From Succinatimonas hippei (lineage in GTDB: Bacteria > Pseudomonadota > Gammaproteobacteria > Enterobacterales > Succinivibrionaceae): a DNA stretch of 21,129 nt. The stretch spans positions 1 through 21,129 of the forward strand of contig SFGV01000032.1 in assembly GCA_004557545.1 (NCBI GenBank). The letters are read 5' to 3'. The notes under the pieces are model-generated. The model had not been told where the DNA came from. It ran no database searches and was given only the letters and a program-made list of their open reading frames with translations. The translations under genes and the position numbers were made by a program. Positions within the stretch are counted from its first letter, which is position 1; each line of letters starts with the position of its first letter. Positions 1 through 6,876 of the stretch are shown in pieces.

Positions 1-96
1 ATTCACCCTGTAGCGATGAATCAGGGCGAGCGTTTCGCAATTCGTGAAGGTGGTAAGACTGTCGGCGCTGGCGTCGTTGGTTCTATCATTGAATAA
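1..96 (+). CDS. tuf: Elongation factor Tu, C-terminal end (partial)
   Basis: This is the last 31 codons of a gene that begins before the window. The reading frame ends in two consecutive TAA stops. The translated tail contains FAIREGGKTVGAGVV, which is the C-terminal strand of EF-Tu domain 3. EF-Tu delivers aminoacyl-tRNA to the ribosome as a GTP complex in the cytoplasm. The tail ends in SIIE, a proteobacterial-like ending. A strong terminator follows 22 bases later, so the phosphate genes downstream are a separate transcription unit. The family call is secure; only the fragment is visible. Confidence 0.95.
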   Translation: MHPVAMNQGERFAIREGGKTVGAGVVGSIIE

Positions 97-118
97 TAAG
101 AATTAGCAAAACAGATAA

Positions 119-153
119 AGCCATCTCTGAAGAAGAGGTGGCTTTTTGTTTTT
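119..153 (+). terminator. Rho-independent terminator of tuf
   Basis: A 10-bp stem (119-128 pairing with 134-143, one G-T pair) closes a 5-base loop and runs directly into a T-rich stretch (143-153). It lies 22 bases past the tuf stop and should end the tuf transcript before pstS. Confidence 0.9.
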
Positions 154-273
154 ATCTCATAAACTTGTATGTAAGATATGACTGTCAGCTATAGCACGAT
201 TAAGAAATCTGATCTATATCTGCAATATCAATAAGTTTTAAAAATGACAAGCTATCTAATAAGCAGAGACGAA

Positions 274-327
274 TTTACATAAACTTAACAATATGACCTC
301 TGTCACTTAACAGCGAATTCATATTCT
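274..327 (+). promoter_or_regulatory. Candidate pstS promoter with weak Pho-box-like half sites
   Basis: Upstream of pstS, TTTACAT (274-280) and TTAACAA (285-291) lie 11 bases apart, the spacing of PhoB half sites, but match the CTGTCAT consensus only partly. A better single half site, CTGTCAC, is at 300-306, and TATTCT at 322-327 could be a -10 box. PhoB control would be expected for a pst operon that encodes phoB itself. The exact site is uncertain. The rest of the 97-364 gap is AT-rich with no other clear feature apart from the tuf terminator and the pstS ribosome site (AGGAG at 350-354). Confidence 0.35.
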
Positions 328-364
328 GTAAGCGCTGAAAGAAATTAACAGGAGTCATTTCATT

Positions 365-1162
365 ATGAAGTTCACAAAGATTTTTGGTGCTGTGCTCATG
401 GCAGCTGGTATTGTTGCAAGCGCACAGGCTTCGGCTGGTACTGTTTCTACCGACGGTTCAACCTCCATGGAAAAACTCGTTGGCGTGCTTTCCGAATCAT
501 TTATGGCCAAAAATTCTGGTATCAATGTTACTTATAACCCGACCGGTTCTGGTTCTGGCATTCAGGCCGCAACCGATGGCCGTTGCGACATTGGTCTGTC
601 ATCACGCGCCCTGAAGCCTGCTGAGGCAGAGAAACTGGTAGGAACCACCGTTGCTCTTGACGGTATAGTAATGATTGTAAATAAGAGCAACAAAATCAGC
701 GATCTCAGCCTTGAGCAGATCGGAAAAATCTACAAAGGTGAGATCACCAATTGGAAAGAGATTGGTGGCGCCGATGCCCCGATCGTTCTGATTGGTCGTG
801 AAGCCGGTTCAGGCACCCGTGATGGTTTTGAGTCAGTCACCGGCACCAAAGAGAAGTGCAAGTATCGTCAGGAACTCACCTCAACTGGTGACGTGATCAC
901 TACGGTTTCACAGAATCCTAACGCTATCGGCTACGCTTCGCTTTCTGCGGTCAATGATTCTGTTAAAGGTCTTACCGTAGGCGGAGTTAAGGCAGATGAG
1001 GCTACTGTAAAGGATGGTTCATACAAGCTTCAGCGTCCGTTTGTATACGTGACTCTTAAGGGCAAGAAGCTCAGCGACGATGCCCAGAAGTTCTTTGATT
1101 ATTCCTTCTCACAGGAAGCAAAGCCTCTGTTTGACAAAGCAGGCGTTGTCTTCGCCAAGTAA
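365..1162 (+). CDS. pstS: Phosphate ABC transporter substrate-binding protein PstS
   Basis: PstS captures inorganic phosphate outside the inner membrane and hands it to PstCA. Residues 1-24 form a Sec signal peptide (Lys near the start, hydrophobic core, probable cleavage after AQASA). There is no lipobox cysteine, so the protein should be soluble in the periplasm. The mature protein opens with the phosphate-binding motif STDGSTSMEK, followed by GSGSGIQA and REAGSGTRDGFES, which supply further phosphate contacts. The length of 265 residues is short compared with enteric PstS (about 345) and resembles clostridial PstS, as does the overall wording of the sequence. AGGAG lies 10 bases before the ATG. 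It is the first gene of the pst-pho operon and is followed by a terminator-like hairpin. The function is secure; the clostridial affinity is from memory of the family and needs a tree. Confidence 0.95.
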   Translation: MKFTKIFGAVLMAAGIVASAQASAGTVSTDGSTSMEKLVGVLSESFMAKNSGINVTYNPTGSGSGIQAATDGRCDIGLSSRALKPAEAEKLVGTTVALDGIVMIVNKSNKISDLSLEQIGKIYKGEITNWKEIGGADAPIVLIGREAGSGTRDGFESVTGTKEKCKYRQELTSTGDVITTVSQNPNAIGYASLSAVNDSVKGLTVGGVKADEATVKDGSYKLQRPFVYVTLKGKKLSDDAQKFFDYSFSQEAKPLFDKAGVVFAK

Positions 1163-1176
1163 TTCCGACCAAACCC

Positions 1177-1208
1177 AGGCAGGCTAGAAAATAGGCCTGC
1201 CTTTTTTT
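1177..1208 (+). terminator. Terminator-like attenuator between pstS and pstC
   Basis: AGGCAGGC (1177-1184) pairs perfectly with GCCTGCCT (1195-1202) around a 10-base loop, followed by seven T residues (1202-1208). It has the full form of an intrinsic terminator, yet pstC starts only 14 bases later with its own ribosome site (AAGGCGGA, 1209-1216). Partial termination or 3'-end protection here would give more pstS message than pstCAB message, as is common for binding-protein operons. Confidence 0.85.
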
Positions 1209-1221
1209 AAGGCGGAACAAT

Positions 1222-2103
1222 ATGTTTGAGGCTCACAAAAAACTTATTAATACCGAGAAGATCGCATATTTGGTCTTTCTTGTTTTAGGCGTGATGAATG
1301 TCGGCTTCGTGCTGATGATTTGCGTCTACCTCCTTATCGCGGGAACTCCTGCGATAGTAAAGATAGGCCCCATTGATTTCCTCTTTGGAACACAGTGGGC
1401 ATCAACGGCAGCGGAACCTAAATTCGGAATTCTGCCATTTATTCTAACATCTATATACGGAACACTGGGGGCCATCATCATCGGTCTGCCGCTAGGTTTC
1501 TTTTCGGCGGTATATCTGGCAAAAATGGCGTCCAAGAAAGTCAAGGCTACGGTTGAACCAATGGTTGACCTTCTGGCGGGCATACCTTCAGTTGTTTATG
1601 GCTTTATCGGTATGCTGGTTCTGGTTCCTGGCATCAGAAGCCTGTTCGGACTGCCTGACGGCTCGGGACTTTTTGCGGCAATCATCGTATTGGCAATAAT
1701 GATATTGCCGTCGATCATAAAAGTGTCCATAACCGCTTTAGAGGCTGTGCCTGAGGAATATGAATTAGGCTCACTGGCGCTTGGCGCCAATAAGATTGAA
1801 ACCATCTTCAGGGTTGTGGTACCGGCCGCGCGAAGCGGAATAAGCGCCGCGGTCGTTCTTGGAGTAGGAAGGGCGATCGGAGAGGCTATGGCGGTTATGA
1901 TGGTAGCCGGCAACGCGGCTAATATGCCAGATTCGCTTTTCCAGAGTGTGCGTTTCCTTACTACTGCTGTCGCTTCAGAAATGTCCTATTCCTCAGGTTT
2001 ACAACGCGAGGCGCTGTTCTCAATCGCCTTGGTATTGTTTGCCTTCATCATGATTATAAACGGTATATTAAATATGCTGCTCAAGAAGGGGATCAAGCAC
2101 TGA
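1222..2103 (+). CDS. pstC: Phosphate ABC transporter permease PstC
   Basis: One of the two membrane subunits of the high-affinity phosphate importer. The 293-residue protein has a cytoplasmic N terminus, a first membrane helix near residues 15-42, a periplasmic segment, and then the BPD permease domain. The domain includes the segment GIPSVVYGFIGMLVLVP and the cytoplasmic EAA-type loop LGSLALGANKIETIFRVVVP that docks on the ATPase, followed by GRAIGEAMAVMMVAGN. The last helix is near the C terminus. The stop overlaps the pstA start by one base (TGATG), so translation is probably coupled. The sequence resembles clostridial PstC. The call is firm. Confidence 0.95.
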   Translation: MFEAHKKLINTEKIAYLVFLVLGVMNVGFVLMICVYLLIAGTPAIVKIGPIDFLFGTQWASTAAEPKFGILPFILTSIYGTLGAIIIGLPLGFFSAVYLAKMASKKVKATVEPMVDLLAGIPSVVYGFIGMLVLVPGIRSLFGLPDGSGLFAAIIVLAIMILPSIIKVSITALEAVPEEYELGSLALGANKIETIFRVVVPAARSGISAAVVLGVGRAIGEAMAVMMVAGNAANMPDSLFQSVRFLTTAVASEMSYSSGLQREALFSIALVLFAFIMIINGILNMLLKKGIKH

Positions 2104-2960
2104 TGTCTGTTGCATCCACAAAAAGGAAGATCTACAAGGCGACGATGGTTTCGCTTTCAAACGTCTGCATGGGTATAACCGTTGCGCTGGTGTTCTTCCT
2201 GATCATTTATATCTTTGTAAGATCAATCCCGTATTTCAGCTGGGAATTGATTTCAACATCGCCCAGCTACTTGAAAGGAACAATCGGCGTACTCCCTGAC
2301 ATTATGAACACCATCTACATCATCTTCATGGCGCTGGTGCTGGTGTTGCCAATGGGAGTTGGTACGGCCATTTATCTGAACGAATATTCAAATCGTCCAA
2401 AAATTGAAAAAGCCATTGAGTACTGTATTGAAACTCTGGCCGGTATCCCCTCAATTATCTATGGCCTGGTGGGTATGCTGGTGTTCTGCCAGTTTATGGG
2501 ACTTCAGACATCATTGCTGGCCGGCGCGCTTACATTGATGATCATGAATCTTCCGACCATTATCAGGACGACTCAGGAATCGCTCAAAACCGTGCCTCAG
2601 AGCTACCGCGAAGGCGCTTTCGGTCTTGGCGCGGCTAAATGGCGCGTGATCAGGACAGTTGTTCTGCCATGCTGCATAGACGGTATTGTTACAGGATGCA
2701 TTCTGGCGGTAGGACGCATGATGGGTGAGTCAGCTGCACTGCTGTTTACGGCGGGTTTCGCTCACAACCTTAATGGTTTCTTTGACGCCATGCATTCAGC
2801 CGGCGCTACTTTGACTGTAGCTCTGTACGTCTATGCCAAAGAGCAGGGAAGATTTGATGTCGCGTTTGTAATCGCGGCCATCCTCATGCTCATGAGCCTC
2901 GTAATCAACATCACCGCGACGGTACTGGTCCGCCGCATCCAGAAGAGAAAAGGTGCATAA
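2103..2960 (+). CDS. pstA: Phosphate ABC transporter permease PstA
   Basis: The second membrane subunit of the phosphate importer, 285 residues. A first membrane helix lies at about residues 20-42. The permease domain includes AGIPSIIYGLVGMLVFCQF and the coupling loop REGAFGLGAAKWRVIRTVVLP, then GRMMGESAALLFTAGF, which is typical of PstA. The C terminus is basic (RRIQKRKGA). The start ATG shares its first base with the pstC stop. Pairing with PstC and PstB in the same order as in other bacteria makes the call firm. Confidence 0.95.
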   Translation: MSVASTKRKIYKATMVSLSNVCMGITVALVFFLIIYIFVRSIPYFSWELISTSPSYLKGTIGVLPDIMNTIYIIFMALVLVLPMGVGTAIYLNEYSNRPKIEKAIEYCIETLAGIPSIIYGLVGMLVFCQFMGLQTSLLAGALTLMIMNLPTIIRTTQESLKTVPQSYREGAFGLGAAKWRVIRTVVLPCCIDGIVTGCILAVGRMMGESAALLFTAGFAHNLNGFFDAMHSAGATLTVALYVYAKEQGRFDVAFVIAAILMLMSLVINITATVLVRRIQKRKGA

Positions 2961-2964
2961 GAAT

Positions 2965-3750
2965 ATGTCAGATACTAATTTGCAAGCCTCAGATTCAGGC
3001 AACATCTTTACCGTAAGAAAATTTAACCTCTGGTATGGTGACCATCACGCGCTCCACAATATCAACATGGATATCAAGGAGCACACGATAACCGCGCTGA
3101 TAGGCCCGTCAGGGTGCGGAAAATCAACCTTTATCCGTAATCTCAATCGAATGAATGACCTAATTCCTTCAACCAAATTAGAAGGAAGCATCCTTTATAA
3201 CAATGAGGAACTTGTCAATTCGGAGATAGATGTATCTAAGTTACGTAAGGAAGTAGGTATGGTTTTCCAGAAACCAAATCCTTTCCCTATGAGTATTTAC
3301 GATAACATCGCTTACGGACCGAGGACCCATGGCGTAAGAAATCGCGCCAAACTCGACAGTCTTGTAACTGAATCCTTAAAGTCAGCCGCCATATATGAGG
3401 AAGTGAAGGACAGAATGAACACTTCCGCGCTGGGATTATCCGGAGGACAACAGCAGAGACTTTGCATCGCAAGAGCTTTGGCCGTACAGCCTAGAGTACT
3501 GCTCATGGATGAGCCGACTTCCGCCCTTGACCCGATTTCAACCGGGAAAATAGAAGAGCTCGCGGTTCAGTTGAAAGAAAAATACACCATAGTAATCGTT
3601 ACCCACAACATGCAACAGGCCCTGCGTATCTCTGATTACACGGCATTCTTCCTGTTAGGGGATCTGATTGAGTTCGGACCTACAGAAAAAATCTTTACTA
3701 AACCAGAGGATAAAAGAACCGAAGACTATATCACCGGGAGGTTCGGTTAA
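2965..3750 (+). CDS. pstB: Phosphate ABC transporter ATP-binding protein PstB
   Basis: Cytoplasmic ATPase that powers PstCA. All ABC motifs are present in 261 residues: Walker A GPSGCGKST (47-55), Q-loop in FQKPNPFPMSIYDNIAYG (101-118), signature LSGGQQQR (158-165), Walker B VLLMDEP (178-184), D-loop SALD, and H-loop histidine 214 in VTHNMQQA. The FPMSIYDNIA and EDYITGRFG segments are specific to PstB rather than to ABC ATPases in general. I chose ATG 2965. A GTG at 2953, overlapping the end of pstA, would add four residues and cannot be excluded. The phoU start follows the stop by two bases. Confidence 0.95.
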   Translation: MSDTNLQASDSGNIFTVRKFNLWYGDHHALHNINMDIKEHTITALIGPSGCGKSTFIRNLNRMNDLIPSTKLEGSILYNNEELVNSEIDVSKLRKEVGMVFQKPNPFPMSIYDNIAYGPRTHGVRNRAKLDSLVTESLKSAAIYEEVKDRMNTSALGLSGGQQQRLCIARALAVQPRVLLMDEPTSALDPISTGKIEELAVQLKEKYTIVIVTHNMQQALRISDYTAFFLLGDLIEFGPTEKIFTKPEDKRTEDYITGRFG

Positions 3751-3752
3751 AA

Positions 3753-4400
3753 ATGAGAGAGAAGTTTGACGAACAGCTCGATGAGCTGAACAGGCAGTTC
3801 ATATTACTGGGCTCAGTGTGCGAGAAAAACATCGCAAAAGACGCGGAGGCCATAAGAAATCACGACCGTGAGGAGGCTCTCGCGGTCTTCAATCAGGAAT
3901 ACGAGCTCAACAACCGTAGTCGTGATATTGAAAGACTATGCCTTTCCCTGATCCTGCGCCAGCAGCCTGTGGCGAGCGATTTAAGACTTGTGTCAGGCGT
4001 GCTTAAGATGGTAACCGACTTAGACCGGATCGGGGCACAGGCCGGCGATATAGCTGAGATCATCATGAAATATGATTTCTCCCATAAAGGAGAGGATCAG
4101 GAGCTTCTGCTGAAAATGGCCGATGAGTGCGTAAAAGTGCTTCATACGGCAATCGACGCGTATGTAAGGCTTGATCACAAGACCGCCGAAGAAGTGTTGC
4201 GCATGGACGATAGCGTTGATCAGTATTTTGCAATGGTTAAGGAGGCTATCATTCAGGAGGTAGCGCGCGCGGAAACCCCCAAGATCTCCTTTGATGTTAT
4301 CCTGATGGCTAAATACCTTGAACGCATCGGCGATCATTGCTGCAATATCGCAAAATGGGTGCTGTACATCATAACCGGCAAACAGCCGGGTGAAAGGTGA
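3753..4400 (+). CDS. phoU: Phosphate-signalling regulator PhoU
   Basis: PhoU connects the Pst transporter to the PhoR kinase and damps the Pho response when phosphate is plentiful. The 215-residue protein is all-helical, with two PhoU repeats. QQPVASDLRLVSGVLKMVTDLDRIG (about 70-94) marks the first, and YLERIGDHCCNIAKW (188-202) the second. In the second repeat the metal-binding ExxxD pattern is intact (E190, D194). In the first the usual ERIGD is DRIGA (91-95), so one acidic ligand is gone. The N terminus MREKFDEQL and the DIERLCLSLILRQQP segment resemble clostridial PhoU more than the 241-residue enteric one. GGGAGG at 3736-3741 serves as ribosome site inside the pstB end. Confidence 0.93.
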   Translation: MREKFDEQLDELNRQFILLGSVCEKNIAKDAEAIRNHDREEALAVFNQEYELNNRSRDIERLCLSLILRQQPVASDLRLVSGVLKMVTDLDRIGAQAGDIAEIIMKYDFSHKGEDQELLLKMADECVKVLHTAIDAYVRLDHKTAEEVLRMDDSVDQYFAMVKEAIIQEVARAETPKISFDVILMAKYLERIGDHCCNIAKWVLYIITGKQPGER

Positions 4401-4406
4401 TAAGAC

Positions 4407-5075
4407 ATGATCTATTGCGTGGAAGACGACACTGATATCAGAGAAATTGAAACCTATACTCTGCGTTCGTTAAATCTTCAGGCTGAGGGGTTCCCTGATG
4501 GAAAAAGCTTCTTCGAGGCCGTTGAACGGGAGCTCCCTGAACTGGTGATCCTTGATGTAATGCTACCTGATATAGACGGGGTGGAAATACTAAGACGACT
4601 GCGCCGTACCGCACGCACGAGATCAATACCGATCATCATGGCTACAGCCAAAGGCGCCGAATATGAGCGAGTGGGAGCGCTCGATGCAGGCGCCGATGAC
4701 TACCTGACCAAGCCTTTTTCCATGATGGAAATGGCTGCCCGTGTCAGAGCCGTATTGCGCCGTACCCGCGATGAACGAGAGGATGTCATTACCATGAGCG
4801 GGGTTGAGCTTAATGAATCCCGCCATGAGGTCAGGGTAGATGGAAAGAGTATTGATCTAACTTTTAAGGAGTTTGAGCTTCTCTCTCTTTTGATGCGTCA
4901 TCCCGGCAGAGTTTACTCAAGGGAAATGTTACTGGGTAAGATCTGGAACCTTGAGTATGATGGCGAGAACCGGACAGTCGATGTACATGTGCGCAACCTC
5001 AGGCAGAAACTTGGGGACAAATGCGACATCATCAGGACTGTAAGAGGTCTTGGTTACAAAGCCGAGGAGATCTGA
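4407..5075 (+). CDS. phoB: PhoB-type response regulator (OmpR family)
   Basis: Two-domain transcription regulator, 222 residues. The receiver domain (1-115) has the acidic pocket EDD at 6-8, phosphoacceptor D50 in LVILDVMLP, T80 and the conserved K102 in TKPF. The winged-helix DNA-binding domain (about 125-222) has GRVYSREMLLGKIW, RTVDVHVRNLRQKLGD and the RTVRGLGYK wing. Position between phoU and phoR makes PhoB the natural assignment, and it should bind Pho boxes such as those suspected upstream of pstS. The opening MIYCVEDD and the sequence overall are of the clostridial PhoB/PhoP style, not the enteric MARRILVVEDE style. The phoR start follows the stop with no gap. Confidence 0.92.
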   Translation: MIYCVEDDTDIREIETYTLRSLNLQAEGFPDGKSFFEAVERELPELVILDVMLPDIDGVEILRRLRRTARTRSIPIIMATAKGAEYERVGALDAGADDYLTKPFSMMEMAARVRAVLRRTRDEREDVITMSGVELNESRHEVRVDGKSIDLTFKEFELLSLLMRHPGRVYSREMLLGKIWNLEYDGENRTVDVHVRNLRQKLGDKCDIIRTVRGLGYKAEEI

Positions 5076-6761
5076 TTGCTCAAGTTCCGGATTTTTTGGG
5101 GGATTTTTATATCATCGCTCGTGGTGATGCTTATCGCCACGTTGTCGGTGATATGGGTTTCCTCCGGGATCAGTCGTCAGAAAGTCCGTCAGGAACTTGA
5201 GATTTATACCCATAATCTTGGTTCAATAATCGACAGAAGCGGTATTGACACGCTGTCAGCTATTAAGGTTTTCCCTTTCAGAATTACCCTGATTCGGCCA
5301 GACGGGATTGTTATCTTTGACAGCGGAGCAAAAGCCTCTGAAATGGGGAATCATATAAAACGCAAGGAAGTTCAGGAGGCTCTGATAAAAGGAGCCGGAT
5401 CTGATGTACGTTATTCCGCGACATTATCCGTACGCACGCATTATTTCGCGTTAAGACTGAGTAACGGACAAATCCTGCGTTGTTCCTATGATGTTGATAC
5501 TGTCTTCAGCGGTGTGGGTACGCTAATCTCATATCTTGCGCTAATCGTTCTAGTATCGGCGTTCATATCATGTATCGCGGCGCGTTTTATAGCTCGGCGA
5601 ATAACCGAACCTTTAATTCATATCGATCTGGATCATCCGCTTGAAAACGATGTCTATGATGAGATGACTCCGCTTTTGGAACGTATCTCAAGCCAGCAAA
5701 AACATATAGCATCACAGTTTGAGCAGATCAAAGGGCAGTCCGAAGAACTGTCCGCCGTAACCTCCAATATGACCGAAGGCCTTGTGGTCTTAAACGCTGT
5801 AGGAGAGGTTCTGAGCATAAACAATTCTGCCATGCATATACTAGGCGCCGAGAATACTTGCGTTGGTCACAGTTTTCTTGCCGTTGATCGCTCAGATTAT
5901 GTGAGACAGTTTTTTGAGGATAAATCAGGAGCGCAAAGCCGCAGTTCGGAATTTGATCGTGATGGAAAAATCTATAAAGTCTTCTTTAACCGTGTTGGAT
6001 CTGAAAGCGAAATTCACGGTTACGCCCTGATTTACATAGATGTGACGGCATCGCGACAGGCCGAAAGACAGCGTCAGGAATTTACCGCTAATGTTTCTCA
6101 TGAACTAAAAACCCCGCTTCAGTCGATAATTGGAGCTGCCGAGCTACTGGAATCAGGTCTGGTTAAAGATACTGACCGTCAGGATTTTTACCGGCGTATC
6201 GGCAGACAGGGGCATGCGTTGCTTGGAATGATCAACGATATCATTTTCCTCTCAAGACTTGACGAGGGGAAGGCTCGTGAAAGCATGGAGGATCTCGATA
6301 TCGGCGCGCTGAGCCGGGAAGTGATTAGGGCACTTGAGGATAAAGCTAAGGCAAAGAATATAACCATTACCCTTGAAGGGTCATGCACTCCTTTCTTTGG
6401 AATATACCGTTATCTTTACGAACTGATATTTAATCTGTCGGAGAACGCTGTCAAATACGGTCGTGAGGGAGGATGGGTCAGGATAATTCTTGCTGATGGT
6501 AAGGCTGGAGAATGCGTGATCAGGGTTGCGGATAATGGTATAGGGATCCCTCTTGCCGATCAGGAGCATGTGTTCGAACGCTTCTATCGCGTTGACAAGA
6601 GTCATTCAAAGCGCTCTGAGGGTACCGGACTTGGTCTTTCAATCGTCAAAAGAGTGGCTTTGTTTTTCGGCGGAAAGGTCGGACTTAAAAGCGAGAGTGG
6701 CAAGGGCAGTGAATTTACCATTACGCTCCCGCGCAAAGAAGATAAAACGACCGGCGCCTAA
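5076..6761 (+). CDS. phoR: PhoR-type sensor histidine kinase
   Basis: Membrane kinase partner of PhoB, 561 residues. Order of parts: membrane helix 1 (7-29), extracytoplasmic sensor region (30-145, with TLIRPDGIVIFDSG), membrane helix 2 (146-172), a short linker with DLDHPLENDVYDEM (184-197), a PAS-like domain (about 222-325), the H-box FTANVSHELKTPL with phospho-accepting H342, and the ATPase domain with N box (NLSENAVKYG), DNGIGIP, FERFYRV and GTGLGLSIVK. The start is TTG directly after the phoB stop, preceded by GAGGAGA in the phoB tail; this is the only start that keeps the first membrane helix. Unlike enteric PhoR (431 residues, tiny periplasmic loop), this one has a large external domain, as in clostridial PhoR. 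No terminator is visible after it. Confidence 0.92.
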   Translation: MLKFRIFWGIFISSLVVMLIATLSVIWVSSGISRQKVRQELEIYTHNLGSIIDRSGIDTLSAIKVFPFRITLIRPDGIVIFDSGAKASEMGNHIKRKEVQEALIKGAGSDVRYSATLSVRTHYFALRLSNGQILRCSYDVDTVFSGVGTLISYLALIVLVSAFISCIAARFIARRITEPLIHIDLDHPLENDVYDEMTPLLERISSQQKHIASQFEQIKGQSEELSAVTSNMTEGLVVLNAVGEVLSINNSAMHILGAENTCVGHSFLAVDRSDYVRQFFEDKSGAQSRSSEFDRDGKIYKVFFNRVGSESEIHGYALIYIDVTASRQAERQRQEFTANVSHELKTPLQSIIGAAELLESGLVKDTDRQDFYRRIGRQGHALLGMINDIIFLSRLDEGKARESMEDLDIGALSREVIRALEDKAKAKNITITLEGSCTPFFGIYRYLYELIFNLSENAVKYGREGGWVRIILADGKAGECVIRVADNGIGIPLADQEHVFERFYRVDKSHSKRSEGTGLGLSIVKRVALFFGGKVGLKSESGKGSEFTITLPRKEDKTTGA

Positions 6762-6812
6762 TATAAAAACACATATCGCTTAAATCTCATTCATTTTGAT
6801 CCTGTATATTAT

Positions 6813-6838
6813 GGTTCGGCGCCGGACCAGCCTATACT
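6813..6838 (+). promoter_or_regulatory. Candidate glpX promoter with an overlapping palindrome
   Basis: A 16-base near-perfect palindrome (GGTTCGGC/GCCGGACC, 6813-6828, a single mismatched pair) sits just before a good -10 box, TATACT (6833-6838). No strong -35 box is visible at the right distance, so a regulator could bind the palindrome. It is the only recognisable signal in the 115-base gap between phoR and the FBPase gene. A weak hairpin role for ending phoR transcription is also possible, but no T run follows. Confidence 0.35.
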
Positions 6839-6876
6839 TATCAGCGCCTTGGAATTCAGACTAGGGGATCAATACC

